NCBI GenBank assembly: GCA_047601145.1
Contig: JASGJW010000003.1
Coordinates: 868,001-932,000, forward strand
Source: UBA7672 sp047601145
GTDB lineage: Bacteria > Pseudomonadota > Alphaproteobacteria > Caulobacterales > Hyphomonadaceae
Length of the DNA: 64,000 nucleotides
Reading direction: 5' to 3'
Position 1 is the first letter of the stretch. Each line of letters begins with the position of its first letter. Below the pieces are notes generated by a model that made no database searches, was not told the origin of the DNA, and saw only the letters and a list, made by a program, of their open reading frames with translations. The translations under genes were made by a program, and so were the position numbers. This document shows, one piece after another, positions 26,692 through 36,523 of this stretch.

Positions 26692-27060
26692 ATGAACCCC
26701 GTTCACGTCGGAATCGGCGCTGCCTGCCTCGCCGCTGGCGTGGGGTTCGTCGTCGCGCTCGAAATGTATCAAAGCCCTCGCGCGCAGCGCCTCATTGTCA
26801 CCAACAACTTTGAGGACGCCGACTGCTTCATGGACTTCTATGTGGAAGCCACCGAGCGGTTCTCCCTGAAGAAGGGTGACCAGTACAAGCAGACCTACAA
26901 GTCGCCGCGCATCGGCTTCGTACTGATGCGATGCACGACGGGCTCGCGCACATTCGAGTCACCGGGGCATTTCCGCCTGATCGATGGCGGCCTGGCCGAC
27001 GTCACCTTCACGCCGGCTGGTGAGATGGATGTGCGGTATGAAGGCGTCGGGCGCTTCTAG
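26692..27060 (+). CDS. hypothetical protein with one membrane anchor
   Basis: A 122-residue protein starting at ATG 26692 after GGGGGATAAGG. One N-terminal hydrophobic segment (VGIGAACLAAGVGFVVALEM) is followed by a soluble beta-rich part with two cysteines (DADCFMDFY and LMRCTTG). No family is recognised. It may be co-transcribed with the TetR gene and overlaps the convergent FGE gene by 4 bp at the stops. Confidence 0.65.
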   Translation: MNPVHVGIGAACLAAGVGFVVALEMYQSPRAQRLIVTNNFEDADCFMDFYVEATERFSLKKGDQYKQTYKSPRIGFVLMRCTTGSRTFESPGHFRLIDGGLADVTFTPAGEMDVRYEGVGRF

Positions 27061-27905
27061 CCCTGTCCTGCACACCTGAAGCCGACATGCATCAGCGCGG
27101 TCTCTGGTGAAGAGTGCGAACGGGCCGTGGCGCGGAAGCCTTCGCAGCCGCCTGTGCTGCAGAGAAATGAACCTCCGCGCTGAACGCGCTCGGGTGCGGT
27201 GCGCGGATCATTCAGCACGGCGGGATAAGGGATGTAGGACGACGAGGTCCATTCCCAGACATTGCCGGCCATGTCGGTCAGGCCCGACGGCGCTACTCCG
27301 AAAGCGCCAACGGGAGATGTGCCGGTAAAGCCATCCTCGCCCGTGTCGCTGATCGGGAAGACGCCCTGCCAGGTATTGGCCTTGATCTTGGCGAGGAGGC
27401 CCGCGGACGTGGACGCATCATAGACGATGCCATCGGGTGTCTGGCCGAGCCGCGCGGCGCGCTCCCATTCGAATTCGCTCGGGAGGCGGAGACCGTAGGC
27501 CTGGCAGAAAGCGACGGCGTCGTTCCACGAGACCTGCGTGACGGGGTGAGTGTTTTCGGCTGCGGGTGCGTCAGGGCCGAGCGGATGCTCCCAGGTCGCG
27601 CCATCGAGCTCGGTCCAGCCGCCCATGCCCTCATTCATGACGCCGGCGCTGCCGAACTTTTCGGCCTCGGTAATGTAGTGGGTGGACGTCACGAAGGCGC
27701 GGAACTGGGCGACGGTGACGGGGGTGCGGTCAAGCTTGAAGGCCGCGATATCGAGAGCGAATTGCGGGCGTTCATCGCGCGGAGCGTGGTCGTCGCCGAT
27801 CTGCGTGGCGGGGCCTGCGGGGATTTCAACCATCGCGGCATCGCGCGGCGGCGCGGGCGCAGAGCACCCGGCAGCCAGCAGCGATAACGCGAAGATCAAT
27901 CTCAT
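27057..27905 (-). CDS. formylglycine-generating enzyme, lipoprotein form
   Basis: A 282-residue SUMF1/FGE-type enzyme that converts the sulfatase active-site Cys to formylglycine. The two copper-binding catalytic cysteines are present in RGGSFLCSTGGCEGFRATAR (Cys-x4-Cys), and DMAGNVWEWTSS and HVGFRC are typical. It begins with a lipoprotein signal (LSLLAAGC), whereas most bacterial FGEs are cytoplasmic. Its ATG overlaps the stop of the sulfatase gene as ATGA, so the enzyme is coupled to its presumed substrate. Some SUMF1-like proteins are not maturases, but the Cys pair argues for activity. Confidence 0.85.
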   Translation of the reverse strand: MRLIFALSLLAAGCSAPAPPRDAAMVEIPAGPATQIGDDHAPRDERPQFALDIAAFKLDRTPVTVAQFRAFVTSTHYITEAEKFGSAGVMNEGMGGWTELDGATWEHPLGPDAPAAENTHPVTQVSWNDAVAFCQAYGLRLPSEFEWERAARLGQTPDGIVYDASTSAGLLAKIKANTWQGVFPISDTGEDGFTGTSPVGAFGVAPSGLTDMAGNVWEWTSSSYIPYPAVLNDPRTAPERVQRGGSFLCSTGGCEGFRATARSHSSPETALMHVGFRCAGQG

Positions 27906-29371
27906 ATCGGCAGCTCGAATGGCGTTCCGCAGACATTGTAATTCACGAACGGCCGCGAAGGCCATGCCGGATCCTTCATGTCCTTCGCCCACTGATTGAA
28001 GGCGTCCGTCAACTCCTTCAGCTTGGCGGGTTCCTTGTCCGCGAGGTTGTTGGCCTCGTTCGGATCTTCCTTGAGATTGAACAGATAGGTGAACTTGCCC
28101 GAAAGGTCCTTCCACATCTTCCAATCGCCCTTCCGGATGGAGGCGTTCGGCGTGCGTCGCCAGGCAAGCTGGTCATGCGGAATACCGGCGTTCTTGCCAG
28201 TAACATACGGAATAAGATCGACGCCGTCGAACACACGATCATTTGGCAGCGACCCGCCTGCAGCGGTGAGCGATGTCGTGAACACGTCCATCGTAGAGAC
28301 AACCTTGCGATAGACTTGGCCGCCTTCAACATGACCCGGCCAGCGCATCAGGAAGGGCACACGCGTGCCGCCTTCATAGTGGCTCAGCTTGCCGCCACGA
28401 AGCGGCTGGCAATCGCAGATGCCCTTGATGTAGGCGGCACATCCATTGTCGGACATGAAGTAGATGATCGTGTTGTTGTTCTCCCCGGAGGCTTCGACGG
28501 CGTCGATGATGGCGCCGACCTGGTCGTCGAGGGCGGAGATCATGGAAGCGTAGACACGCAGGCCTTCGTCCTGGATCTGCGGGAAGCGATCGTAGTATTT
28601 CTGCAGCGTCATCAGTGGATCGTGCGGGGCATTGAACGCCGTAAACAGGAAGTAAGGCGTTTCGGACGCTGCATTGCGCTTGATATATTCGACCGCGCGC
28701 TCGCCCAGATATTCCGTCAGGTAGCGGTCTTCGTTATCGATGAAGGTCTTGTCCGGCCCTTCGATGATGCGGTTGGGCGGCGTGCGTTTGGCGGGCGGGA
28801 TCGCCTCAGAGCCATCGGGTTTGCTGACGATAACGCCGGGGGCTTTCGGGTTGATGTAGGAGGTCGCGCCGGTCAGGAAGCCGACGAACTCATCATAGCC
28901 CCTGTTCGTCGGATAGAAGTCGTCGTTCGAGCCGAGGTGCCACTTGCCGATCAGGCCGGTATGGTAACCCTGCCCCTTCAGCGCCTTGGCGAGGATGATT
29001 TCGTCTTTCGGAATGCCAAGGTTGAGCTCGATGTCGCGCTGGGCCGGACCGTTGTTGAACTCGAAGCCAAAGCGATCCGGATGGCGGCCTGTGTTGAGGC
29101 CAGCGCGCGAGGGGGAGCAGACAGGCGCGGCCGAATAGCCGTCCGTGAAGGCCACACCGGATTTGGCGATCCGGTCGATGTTCGGCGTGTTGATCCGCTT
29201 GATACCGTAAGTCGAGATGTCGGCGTAACCCAGATCGTCTGCGAGAATGATGACGACGTTCGGCTTGGCGGCGATGGCGGCAGCCTGTTGCTGTTCGGGG
29301 CCTGGCGAGGCGGCCGTGCAGCCTGCGAAGGCAAAAACGGCGGCAAGCAGGGTTGGTCTCAAAGGCAGCAT
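27902..29371 (-). CDS. type I sulfatase, lipoprotein
   Basis: A 489-residue arylsulfatase-family enzyme. The maturation motif is CSPSR within YSAAPVCSPSRAGLNTGRHP, so Cys becomes formylglycine. Metal ligands are in NVVIILADDLGYAD and MSDNGCAAY. A lipobox (FAFAGC) places it in the envelope. I prefer ATG 29371, which follows GGAGG, over ATG 29389. The sulfated substrate is unknown; family members act on sulfated polysaccharides, steroids or phenols. It forms an operon with the FGE gene. Confidence 0.88.
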   Translation of the reverse strand: MLPLRPTLLAAVFAFAGCTAASPGPEQQQAAAIAAKPNVVIILADDLGYADISTYGIKRINTPNIDRIAKSGVAFTDGYSAAPVCSPSRAGLNTGRHPDRFGFEFNNGPAQRDIELNLGIPKDEIILAKALKGQGYHTGLIGKWHLGSNDDFYPTNRGYDEFVGFLTGATSYINPKAPGVIVSKPDGSEAIPPAKRTPPNRIIEGPDKTFIDNEDRYLTEYLGERAVEYIKRNAASETPYFLFTAFNAPHDPLMTLQKYYDRFPQIQDEGLRVYASMISALDDQVGAIIDAVEASGENNNTIIYFMSDNGCAAYIKGICDCQPLRGGKLSHYEGGTRVPFLMRWPGHVEGGQVYRKVVSTMDVFTTSLTAAGGSLPNDRVFDGVDLIPYVTGKNAGIPHDQLAWRRTPNASIRKGDWKMWKDLSGKFTYLFNLKEDPNEANNLADKEPAKLKELTDAFNQWAKDMKDPAWPSRPFVNYNVCGTPFELPI

Positions 29372-29402
29372 CAGTCGGCCTCCATTCACTTCAAGGACTG
29401 CA

Positions 29403-29420
29403 GCATGCAGGCTTGCATGC
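29403..29420. promoter_or_regulatory. inverted repeat in the sulfatase/DUF1254 divergent gap
   Basis: GCATGCA-GGCT-TGCATGC is a perfect 7-4-7 dyad in the 132-bp gap between divergent genes. A second, imperfect dyad (ATGATACC/GGTAGCAT) lies near 29436. Either could be a shared operator. Confidence 0.4.
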
Positions 29421-29503
29421 GGTTACCGGGTTGTATGATACCTATCGGTAGCATTAATGGATGACGGCGCCGGGTTCAAGCAACACTGCACGGGAGGATT
29501 TGG

Positions 29504-30829
29504 ATGGACCGACGATTGTTTCTGGCCGGCGCAGCGGGCGTGGGCCTCGCCGCGAGCCTTGGACTTCCCGCCTTCGCCCTGCCACCCATGCAACCGCTGG
29601 ATCTCGAGGACGCAGCTGCCGAGGCGTGGATCTATGGCGTGATGCTGATCGAGAATGCGCAGTCGCGTTCGAACACTGCGCCAGTTCCGCCCAACACGCT
29701 GATTCACGCCTACGAACTCACCACGGTGAAGACCCAGTGGGTGACGACGCCGAACAACGACACGCTCTATTCCCGGGCGTGGATCGACCTCAACGGCGGA
29801 CCGGTGACGCTGGAGATGCCTGCGTCTGGCGACCGCTATGTGTCGTACGCGTTCATGGACATGTACGGGACGAACTTCGCGATCCTCGGCAGCCGGACGA
29901 CGGGCAACGAGGCGCGGAAAGTCACGCTGGTGGGGCCGCTCGACAAGACGTCGGACAAGCTGGCGATCCGCTCGCCGACGCCGTGGGTGTGGCTGCTGAT
30001 CCGGACGCTGATCGATGGCGAAGGCGACAGGCCTGTCGCGAACGCGCTGCAGAACAGGATGAAGCTGACAGCGCCGAAACGTCCAGCGCCAAAGGACTTC
30101 GCCAAGCGGGACGCCGCGTGGGACACCTATTTCGCATCCGTGCAGGCGCTGCTGATCGAGAACCCGCCGCCGGCGGAAGACATGGCGTTCTTCCAGCGCG
30201 TGAAGAAGCTGGGACTTGGAGCTGCGGGCGGGTTCGACGCCAAGAGGTTCTCGGCGGCGGACATCGCGAAGATCGAAACCGGCATTGCGAAAGGCCGCGC
30301 GGCCGTGATCGGCAAGCGGTCGGGCAATGTGCGCGGCGGATGGATGTATCCGCGCTCGAACCTCGGCGACTTCAAACAGGACTATCTTTTCAGGGCGCAG
30401 GTGGCGGTCGGCGGTCTTGCGGCGCTCACACTGGTGGAGGCGACATACCTGCGGCCAGTCTACAGCGATGGAGGCTTCCTGTGGCCCAGCGACAGGCCGT
30501 GGATGCTGCGCTTCGAGAAGGATAATCTCCCGCCCGTGGACGCGTTCTGGTCGCTGACGGCTTACGAGCGAACGGATACGGGCGCGTTCTACTTCTTCGA
30601 CAATCCTATCAGCCGTTATGCAATCGGCGACCGGACGCCGGGGCTCAAGTATGGTGCGGATGGATCGCTGGAGATCTACATCCAGCGCAATGATCCCGGC
30701 GGGGCGAAGTCGTCGAACTGGCTGCCCTCACCGCCGGCGAAGCCTCTGGCGCTGAACATGCGCTTCTACCTGCCGAAGTCTCCCGTGCTGGACGGGACCT
30801 ACACGATGCCGGCGATTGTTGCGGGGTGA
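29504..30829 (+). CDS. DUF1254/DUF1214 protein with Tat signal
   Basis: A 441-residue exported protein. The N-terminus MDRRLFLAGAAGVGLAASLG is a twin-arginine-type signal. The N-terminal DUF1254 part has NTLIHAYELTTVKTQWVTTP and NNDTLYSRAWIDL; the C-terminal DUF1214 part has FWSLTAYERTDTGAFYFFDN and YIQRNDPGG. Biochemical function is unknown. ATG 29504 follows GGGAGG. It precedes the esterase gene by 4 bp. Confidence 0.85.
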   Translation: MDRRLFLAGAAGVGLAASLGLPAFALPPMQPLDLEDAAAEAWIYGVMLIENAQSRSNTAPVPPNTLIHAYELTTVKTQWVTTPNNDTLYSRAWIDLNGGPVTLEMPASGDRYVSYAFMDMYGTNFAILGSRTTGNEARKVTLVGPLDKTSDKLAIRSPTPWVWLLIRTLIDGEGDRPVANALQNRMKLTAPKRPAPKDFAKRDAAWDTYFASVQALLIENPPPAEDMAFFQRVKKLGLGAAGGFDAKRFSAADIAKIETGIAKGRAAVIGKRSGNVRGGWMYPRSNLGDFKQDYLFRAQVAVGGLAALTLVEATYLRPVYSDGGFLWPSDRPWMLRFEKDNLPPVDAFWSLTAYERTDTGAFYFFDNPISRYAIGDRTPGLKYGADGSLEIYIQRNDPGGAKSSNWLPSPPAKPLALNMRFYLPKSPVLDGTYTMPAIVAG

Positions 30830-30833
30830 TGGA

Positions 30834-31766
30834 ATGAAACGGTCATGGATGGCGCTTGCCCTGCTCGCGCTGGCGGGATGCACGGCTGCGGCGCAAGAGG
30901 CGCCGGCGGTCGGAAAGTTCTCGGACGAGAAGGCGCAGCACGAAGGGCGCGACCGGCGCTTCCTGGTGCATGACTTCTCGGGCGGGAGGAAAGCGCCCGT
31001 CGTGATCGTGCTTCACGGCGGTGGCGGGCATCCCGAGAACGGCGTCACGATGAGCCAGATGGATGTGGTCGCCGCGCGCGAACACTTCATCGCGGTCTAT
31101 CCCGGCGGAACTGGCGGGATGCCTGGCGGCCGCTTACTGACGTGGAATGCGACGCACTGCTGCGCCTATGCGCGGGAGAACAAAATCGACGATGTCGGCT
31201 TCATCCGGAAGTTGATCGACGGGCTGATCGCCGACGGACGCGCGGACCCCAAGCGCATCTATGTGACTGGCATGTCGAACGGCGGGATGATGACCCACGT
31301 GCTGGCTCGGGAGATGCCCGACCGGATCGCGGCGATTGCGCCGATCGTCGGGGCGCTGTTTGGGGACGAGCCGGCCCCGAAAGGGCCAGTGGCGGCTGTC
31401 ATCTTTGTCGGCCAACTGGACAAGACGGTTCCGGCGGCCGGCGGGCCGCTGGGCGGGTTCACGTCCGGCCTGGGCAGGAAAGCCGAGGACCATGACGTCG
31501 CACCCGACGTCGCCCAGGCCGACTACTGGGCCAAGGCCAATGGCTGTGGAACCCCGGTCGAGGGTTTCGACAAGCAGCAGAAGCTTGTGGAAATCAGCTG
31601 GGACAAATGCACCAGCGGCAAGCCTGTTCACTTTTACCGCGTTGCGAACAACGGTCATGCGTGGCCAGGCGGGAAGGCCGGACGGGCCGAGGCCGATCAA
31701 CCCACGCAGGTCTTCAACGCCAGCGAAGTCATGTGGCGGTTCTTCGCAGCCAATCCAAAGCAATAG
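30834..31766 (+). CDS. PHB depolymerase/feruloyl-esterase-like lipoprotein
   Basis: A 310-residue alpha/beta-hydrolase of the LpqC/polyhydroxybutyrate depolymerase type. It has a lipobox (LALLALAGC), an oxyanion-hole region VVIVLHGGGGH, the nucleophile in VTGMSNGGMM, and a His in NNGHAWPGG. WNATHCCAYA is a family feature. ATG 30834 lies 4 bp after the DUF1254 stop. It probably cleaves an ester bond in a polymer or plant-wall derivative at the cell surface. Confidence 0.82.
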   Translation: MKRSWMALALLALAGCTAAAQEAPAVGKFSDEKAQHEGRDRRFLVHDFSGGRKAPVVIVLHGGGGHPENGVTMSQMDVVAAREHFIAVYPGGTGGMPGGRLLTWNATHCCAYARENKIDDVGFIRKLIDGLIADGRADPKRIYVTGMSNGGMMTHVLAREMPDRIAAIAPIVGALFGDEPAPKGPVAAVIFVGQLDKTVPAAGGPLGGFTSGLGRKAEDHDVAPDVAQADYWAKANGCGTPVEGFDKQQKLVEISWDKCTSGKPVHFYRVANNGHAWPGGKAGRAEADQPTQVFNASEVMWRFFAANPKQ

Positions 31767-32035
31767 GCGCCGACAGGCAACAGGCTTGAGCAGTCGCCCG
31801 TGAACAGGGTTACCGGCCACCTTTCCGCCACAACCATGCAGTGGGAATTGCCCCGGGGCTCGCGTCCCGGGGGATGACCGGCGGGATTCAAGGCCCACAA
31901 CCGCAGGTCCGGGGTTTCCTCTGGACGCGCGGCAGGCTAGGCAGGCGCGCTTGGGACGGCGGGGGCAAGGCCGCCCAGACGCCTTCCAGCGCAAGACAGT
32001 GACGTGTGCTGACTGTTCAGGAGTAGACGGCTCTC
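31767..32035 (+). other. gene-free leader of the autotransporter
   Basis: No gene is supported here. CCCCGGG (31851-31857) and CCCGGGG (31866-31872) form a 7-bp hairpin; it may end the esterase transcript or belong to the autotransporter leader. I recognise no riboswitch class. GGAG before ATG 32036 may serve as the ribosome site. Confidence 0.4.
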
Positions 32036-35000
32036 ATGACCTTCAAAGTGCGCTTGCTCCTTGGGGCCGCGGCTCCGCTTGTGTTCGCCCTCCCCGCAGC
32101 CGCGCAGGTGTCGATCTCGACCGCCACCACCGCACCCGTCGAGACAGCAAACGGCGGCACGCCGGCAGACATCAGCATCACCTCGTCGGGTTCGGTGACG
32201 CTGACCAGTGCGCCGGCCAACTCCACCGCCGTGACGATCAACACCAACAACAGCGTCACCAACGCGGGCGTGATCAGCACGGTGAACTCGAACGACACGG
32301 TTGGCGTGAAGATCCTTCCCGGCGTCACGGGCAATTACACCAGCACAGGCACGATCTCGCTGCTGGAAGATTACACCCGCACCGACACCGACGGCGATGG
32401 CGACCTTGATGGTCCGCTGGCGCAAGGTACGAACCGCATCGGCTTGCTGGTCGCCCCTGGCGGCACGTTCAACGGCAACATCTCGATGGTCGGCGGCGGC
32501 ATCACCGTCGAAGGCAACAACTCGGCAGGCGTGTCGATCCAGTCGATCCTCAACGGCAACTATAATGCGGTCGCAGCGGTCAACGTCACCGGCTCGAACA
32601 GCGTAGCTGTCGACATCCGAGAAGATGTCACCGGCAACGTCCGCATCGGCGGCAGCGTTTCGGCGCTGGGCCAGAACTCAGTCGGCACGCGCGTGCTTGG
32701 CGATGTGAGCGGTGAATTCAGGGTAGACGGCGTCGTCGTGGCGACCGGTTTCACCAGCACGCAGGCGTCCAACTACGAAGACCCGGATCTTGCCGATGCC
32801 AACGATACAGGCAGTGACGAACCGGCGAAGCTCGACCCGGATGACCTGCTGAATGGGGGCGCGGGACTCGAAATTCGCGGCAACCTTGCGCGCGGCCTGC
32901 TCATCAATGGCAACGCCGTCGGCGGTGTGGATCCGACCGACAACGTGAAGGACGTGGTGCAGGACTTCAACGAGAATCGTTCGACAGGCAACGTGACTGT
33001 CTACGGTTCATCGCCGGCCATCCTGGTCCAGGCGGCGGACGGCGCATCGGGAAGCAACATCACGCTGTCGAAAGTGCGGGAGTCAGTCGCCGACACGCTC
33101 GACGACGACAAGGACAGCAACACGACCGAGATCATCGGCGTCTTCGACTACGATTACGGTTTCATGAACCGTGGCACGGTGTTCGCCAACGGCCTCAACA
33201 TGGGCTTCTCGTCGACCGGCGTGAGAATCGCCGGTTCGGCCGACGGCACACACACGACCACGATTGCGGGCGGCATCTTCAACGGCGGCGTGATCACGGC
33301 GCAAGCGTTCGAAGCGAACGCCACTGGCATGGTGATCGGGTCGGGCGCCTCGACACCCCAGATCGTCAACTCCGGCAGCATCAGCACGACGGTGTTCACG
33401 GAAACGACGCACGACTCGGCTGGCCTGCTCATCGAAGCCGGCGCCAACGTTCCCACCGTGGTCAACAGCGGCCTGCTGCAGGCGACGACGCGCGGCTATG
33501 ATGGTGACGCCGTTGCTTTCCGCGACCTTTCGGGAACAGTGACGAGCTTCACCAACTCTTCGCGGATCTCGTCGGGCTATATCGACGACGATACGAGCGA
33601 CAACATCACCAGCGGCTCTGGCCGCGCTATCGCGGTCGACCTGTCGCACAGCTCGTCGGCTGTTACGTTCACGCAGAACGACACGGCTGACAACACGCGC
33701 ACCTTCGGCGACGTGCTGTTCGGCGTTGGCAGCGACACGTTCAACCTGCTCTCTGGCGAAGTGACGGGGAATGTGAATTTCGGGTCCGGTTCCGACACGC
33801 TCAACCTGACCAGCGCCAAGCTGTTCGGCGACGCCACGTTCGGCGGCGCTGGCGCCACCGTCGCCATGAATGGCGGGGCCATGGAAGGCGACCTGATCCT
33901 CGGCAACGCGACGGGCTCGCTGAGCTTCACCAACGGCTCGACCTTCAACGGCGGCATCTCGCGCACAGGCGCAGGCGCGATGACGCTGAACGTCAACAAC
34001 TCGACTGTGAACAATAGCCAGTCGGGCACGCTGAACCTTACCTCGCTGACTGCGGCGAACAACGCGAAGATCGGCCTCGTGATCGACAATGCGCGCATCG
34101 CCGGCAACACGCCGATCTTCAACATTGCCGGCACAGCCAACATCGCCGCCAACACGGTGTTCACGCCGATCTTCAGCCAGTTCAACGACACGCCGTTCAC
34201 GCTGCGCGTGCTGAACGCGGGGACACTGAACCTCAATGGCGGGTCGCTGTCGACGATGCTGAACGCGGAGGCGCCCTACATCTTCAACATGAGCCTCGTG
34301 CAGCCGACCGGCACGCAGGGCATCGACCTCAACTTCCGCGTCAAGACGGCAAGCGAGCTGGGCCTCAACACGCGTCAGGCAGACGCCTATGGCGCCGTGC
34401 TGGACCTGATGGAGCAGCAGGACGAGGTCGGTTCTGCGGTGACGTCGAATTCCGGGCCGCGACGCCTTCCTGCGCGGCTGGAGCGATCTGATGCCGGGTT
34501 CGGATGCGGCAGTCATGCGCGTACTGGCTTCGAACGCCACGGCTGCGTTCGGCGCGACGGCGCACCGGCTCGACCTGATCACCAACAAACCTGACGCGCC
34601 GGGCGGCGCGTGGGCCGAGGAATTCGGCGTCTACCACCGGTCTGATCCATCGAGCACCTCTCTGGAAGTCGCCGGCGGCGGCTTCGGCGTGGCGGCGGGC
34701 ATCGACGTGCTCTCGACCGGCACCGCCCTGATCGGCGCCTATGCAGCGCTGGAATCGGCCGAGCTCGAGGAAGAGAACCGCACGGGCGCCCCGCTCAACG
34801 TCTCGCAGACGTCAATCGGCGCCTATGCCGGCTGGCTGAACGGCAACCTCGCTCTCAACGGCGCGGCATCGGTTGGCTTCGTGGACTTCACCTCGGACCG
34901 CAAGGTCGCAATCGGTTCATTGACCGACCGGCTCAAGGGCGAGTGGAAGGGTCAGACCTACACCGTCGGCGGCCGTGCGACCTACACTATTCCGATGGGC

Positions 35001-35444
35001 TGGTTCGACGCCAAGCCCTACGTGGCGGCGGACTACATCGGCTTCACGGAAGACGGCTACCAGGAATCGGCGGCGACCAATGCCGACCTCGCGATCATCG
35101 CCGGAGACAGCGACGCATCGCTGGCCACGGCCTCCTACGGCTTCTCGCTCGTCGGCAATTTCGGGTCGGACGACGCCTACAGCTTCCGTCCGGAACTGTC
35201 GGTCGGCTATCGCAACGTCCTGAACTGGGAAAGCACGCCGTCCGTGATGCGCTTCGCCGGCGGCTCGACGGGCACGTCATTCCAGCTCGATCCGGGCGTG
35301 GAGCCGGAAGACGCGATCGTTGCGGGCCTCGGCCTCAACGTCGACAGCCAGTTCCTCAATATCAAGATCGGCTATGACGCGGAAATCGGCGACACGTCGA
35401 TCACGCACTATGGCTCGGTCACGCTGCGGATGGCGTTCTGGTAA
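32036..35444 (+). pseudogene. autotransporter (type V secretion), frameshifted
   Basis: The signal peptide ends LPAAAQ. A long passenger (to about residue 780) is rich in Asn, Ser, Thr and Gly with repeated VTGN, NSGSI and GSDTFNLLSGEVTGNVNFGS-like motifs, forming a beta-helix. Coding shifts at about 34455 (SNS into GRDAFLRGWSDLMPGSDAAV), where removing one G from GGG restores the frame. The C-terminal part is an autotransporter beta-barrel (GGAWAEEFGVYHR; WFDAKPYVAADYIGF) ending in LRMAFW, the terminal aromatic needed for assembly. Joined length is about 1135 residues. If the shift is real, the barrel is lost. Confidence 0.8.
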
Positions 35445-35881
35445 GAACGCCAACCGGAACCGGTGCGGGGTCGAGACCCCAGCCAGGACGGCTTTGCAAG
35501 ACAGACATCTCGAGAACGCCGTCCCGGCTGAACCGCAGGGACGGCGTTGTCGTATCGGCGATCAGGTCACGCGGGGCATAGCCGAGTTCGGTAGCGATTA
35601 GCGCGCCGGTGATGGCGCTGGCGCGTGCAGGGCCTGCGCGAGCGAGGGATGCTGCTCTCGCCGCGCCCGGCGCCGTCGATGATGGCGCGGCCCTGCTCGT
35701 GGGCTCGATCGACGAGCACAAACGGACGCAGGAGAGCGCCCTGCTTCGAGACGTGCAGACGGGGAATGAAGTCTCGACCTTCCGGCATGTCGTCGAGATC
35801 TGCGAGCGCGCGGAGACTGGCGTCGACGATGATGGAGAGAAAGGTGTGCACCGTTCGCGTCGTTATGGAGACGAAGAACAT
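35419..35881 (-). pseudogene. hypothetical gene, probably frameshifted
   Basis: From ATG 35881 one frame reads MFFVSITTRTVHTFLSIIVD, DMPEGRDFIPRLHVSKQ and VLVDRAHEQGRAIIDGAG. A second frame continues from about 35660 (AASLARAGPARASAITGALI; LIADTTTPSLRFSRDGVLEM) to a stop at 35419. One extra base near 35640-35680 would join them into about 154 residues. The end overlaps the autotransporter stop. I recognise no family, and no ribosome site stands out, so this is tentative. Confidence 0.4.
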
Positions 35882-35943
35882 CGCGTCCAGTTGTCGAGGC
35901 AACGTCAGGCCGGGGTCAAAAAATCGTGCGGCTGCTACTTGCG

Positions 35944-35971
35944 CACAAAGAAATCACTCCCTTTCTTTGTG
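35944..35971. promoter_or_regulatory. perfect 10-8-10 inverted repeat
   Basis: CACAAAGAAA (35944-35953) and TTTCTTTGTG (35962-35971) with an 8-bp spacer lie 53 bp before the lipoprotein gene and upstream of the leftward hypothetical. It resembles an operator, and its AAAGAAA/TTTCTTT core is shared with the efflux-operon repeat at 37287. Confidence 0.55.
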
Positions 35972-36023
35972 TCACGGCCCGCAGAGGCCGGGAAGCAAAC
36001 AAGAAGCACGAAGGACCTCCCCC

Positions 36024-36497
36024 ATGCGTATCTCCCTCCTGCTGGCCGCAGCCGCGGCCTGCCTCGCGACCGCTTGCGCCTCGGTCAGCTCGACGCCTTA
36101 CCAGCCGGCAGGCATGTCGGACAAATACGGCTACGCCGAAGAGCAGATCGAGCACAACAAAATGCGCGTCACGTTCAGCGGCAACGAGCGCACCGACGTG
36201 GCGACCGTGAAGAAATACGTGCTCTATCGCGCCGCCGAGGTGACGCTGAATCGCGGCTATGACTTCTTCATCCTGGCCGACCGCGGCGTGACAACGGATT
36301 CGACCTTCCAATCCAAGCGCGGCCCCGGCCCCCGCTTCGGCGGTGGCGCCGAATTCGAGGAGAAAGCCAGCCATGAGGTGATGGTCGATATCGCCATGTT
36401 CCACGGCTTTAAGCCGCCGGTGCTCCCGAACGCCTATGACGCCCGGGAGATCCAGCGGAATCTCGGATCCAGCATCGAAAGACCGATGGTAAGCTGA
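36024..36497 (+). CDS. CC0125-type lipoprotein
   Basis: A 157-residue lipoprotein with lipobox LATAC. The body has YGYAEEQIEHNKMRVTFSGN and VLYRAAEVTLNRGYDFFILA, features of a lipoprotein family named from Caulobacter CC0125. Function unknown. ATG 36024 follows GAAGGA. A strong inverted repeat lies upstream. Confidence 0.8.
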   Translation: MRISLLLAAAAACLATACASVSSTPYQPAGMSDKYGYAEEQIEHNKMRVTFSGNERTDVATVKKYVLYRAAEVTLNRGYDFFILADRGVTTDSTFQSKRGPGPRFGGGAEFEEKASHEVMVDIAMFHGFKPPVLPNAYDAREIQRNLGSSIERPMVS

Positions 36498-36523
36498 TCC
36501 GGGAGACCAGCCGGTGGCTAAGG

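Noticed and set aside
31767..32035. Riboswitch in the autotransporter leader
   Set aside because: Only a simple GC hairpin is visible; no conserved class elements such as those in the cobalamin leader at 61.3 kb.
33083..34588. Leftward 501-codon frame opposite the autotransporter passenger
   Set aside because: Composition is that of a complementary-strand shadow (Arg/Ala/Val/His rich), and the forward frame has the signal peptide, passenger repeats and barrel.
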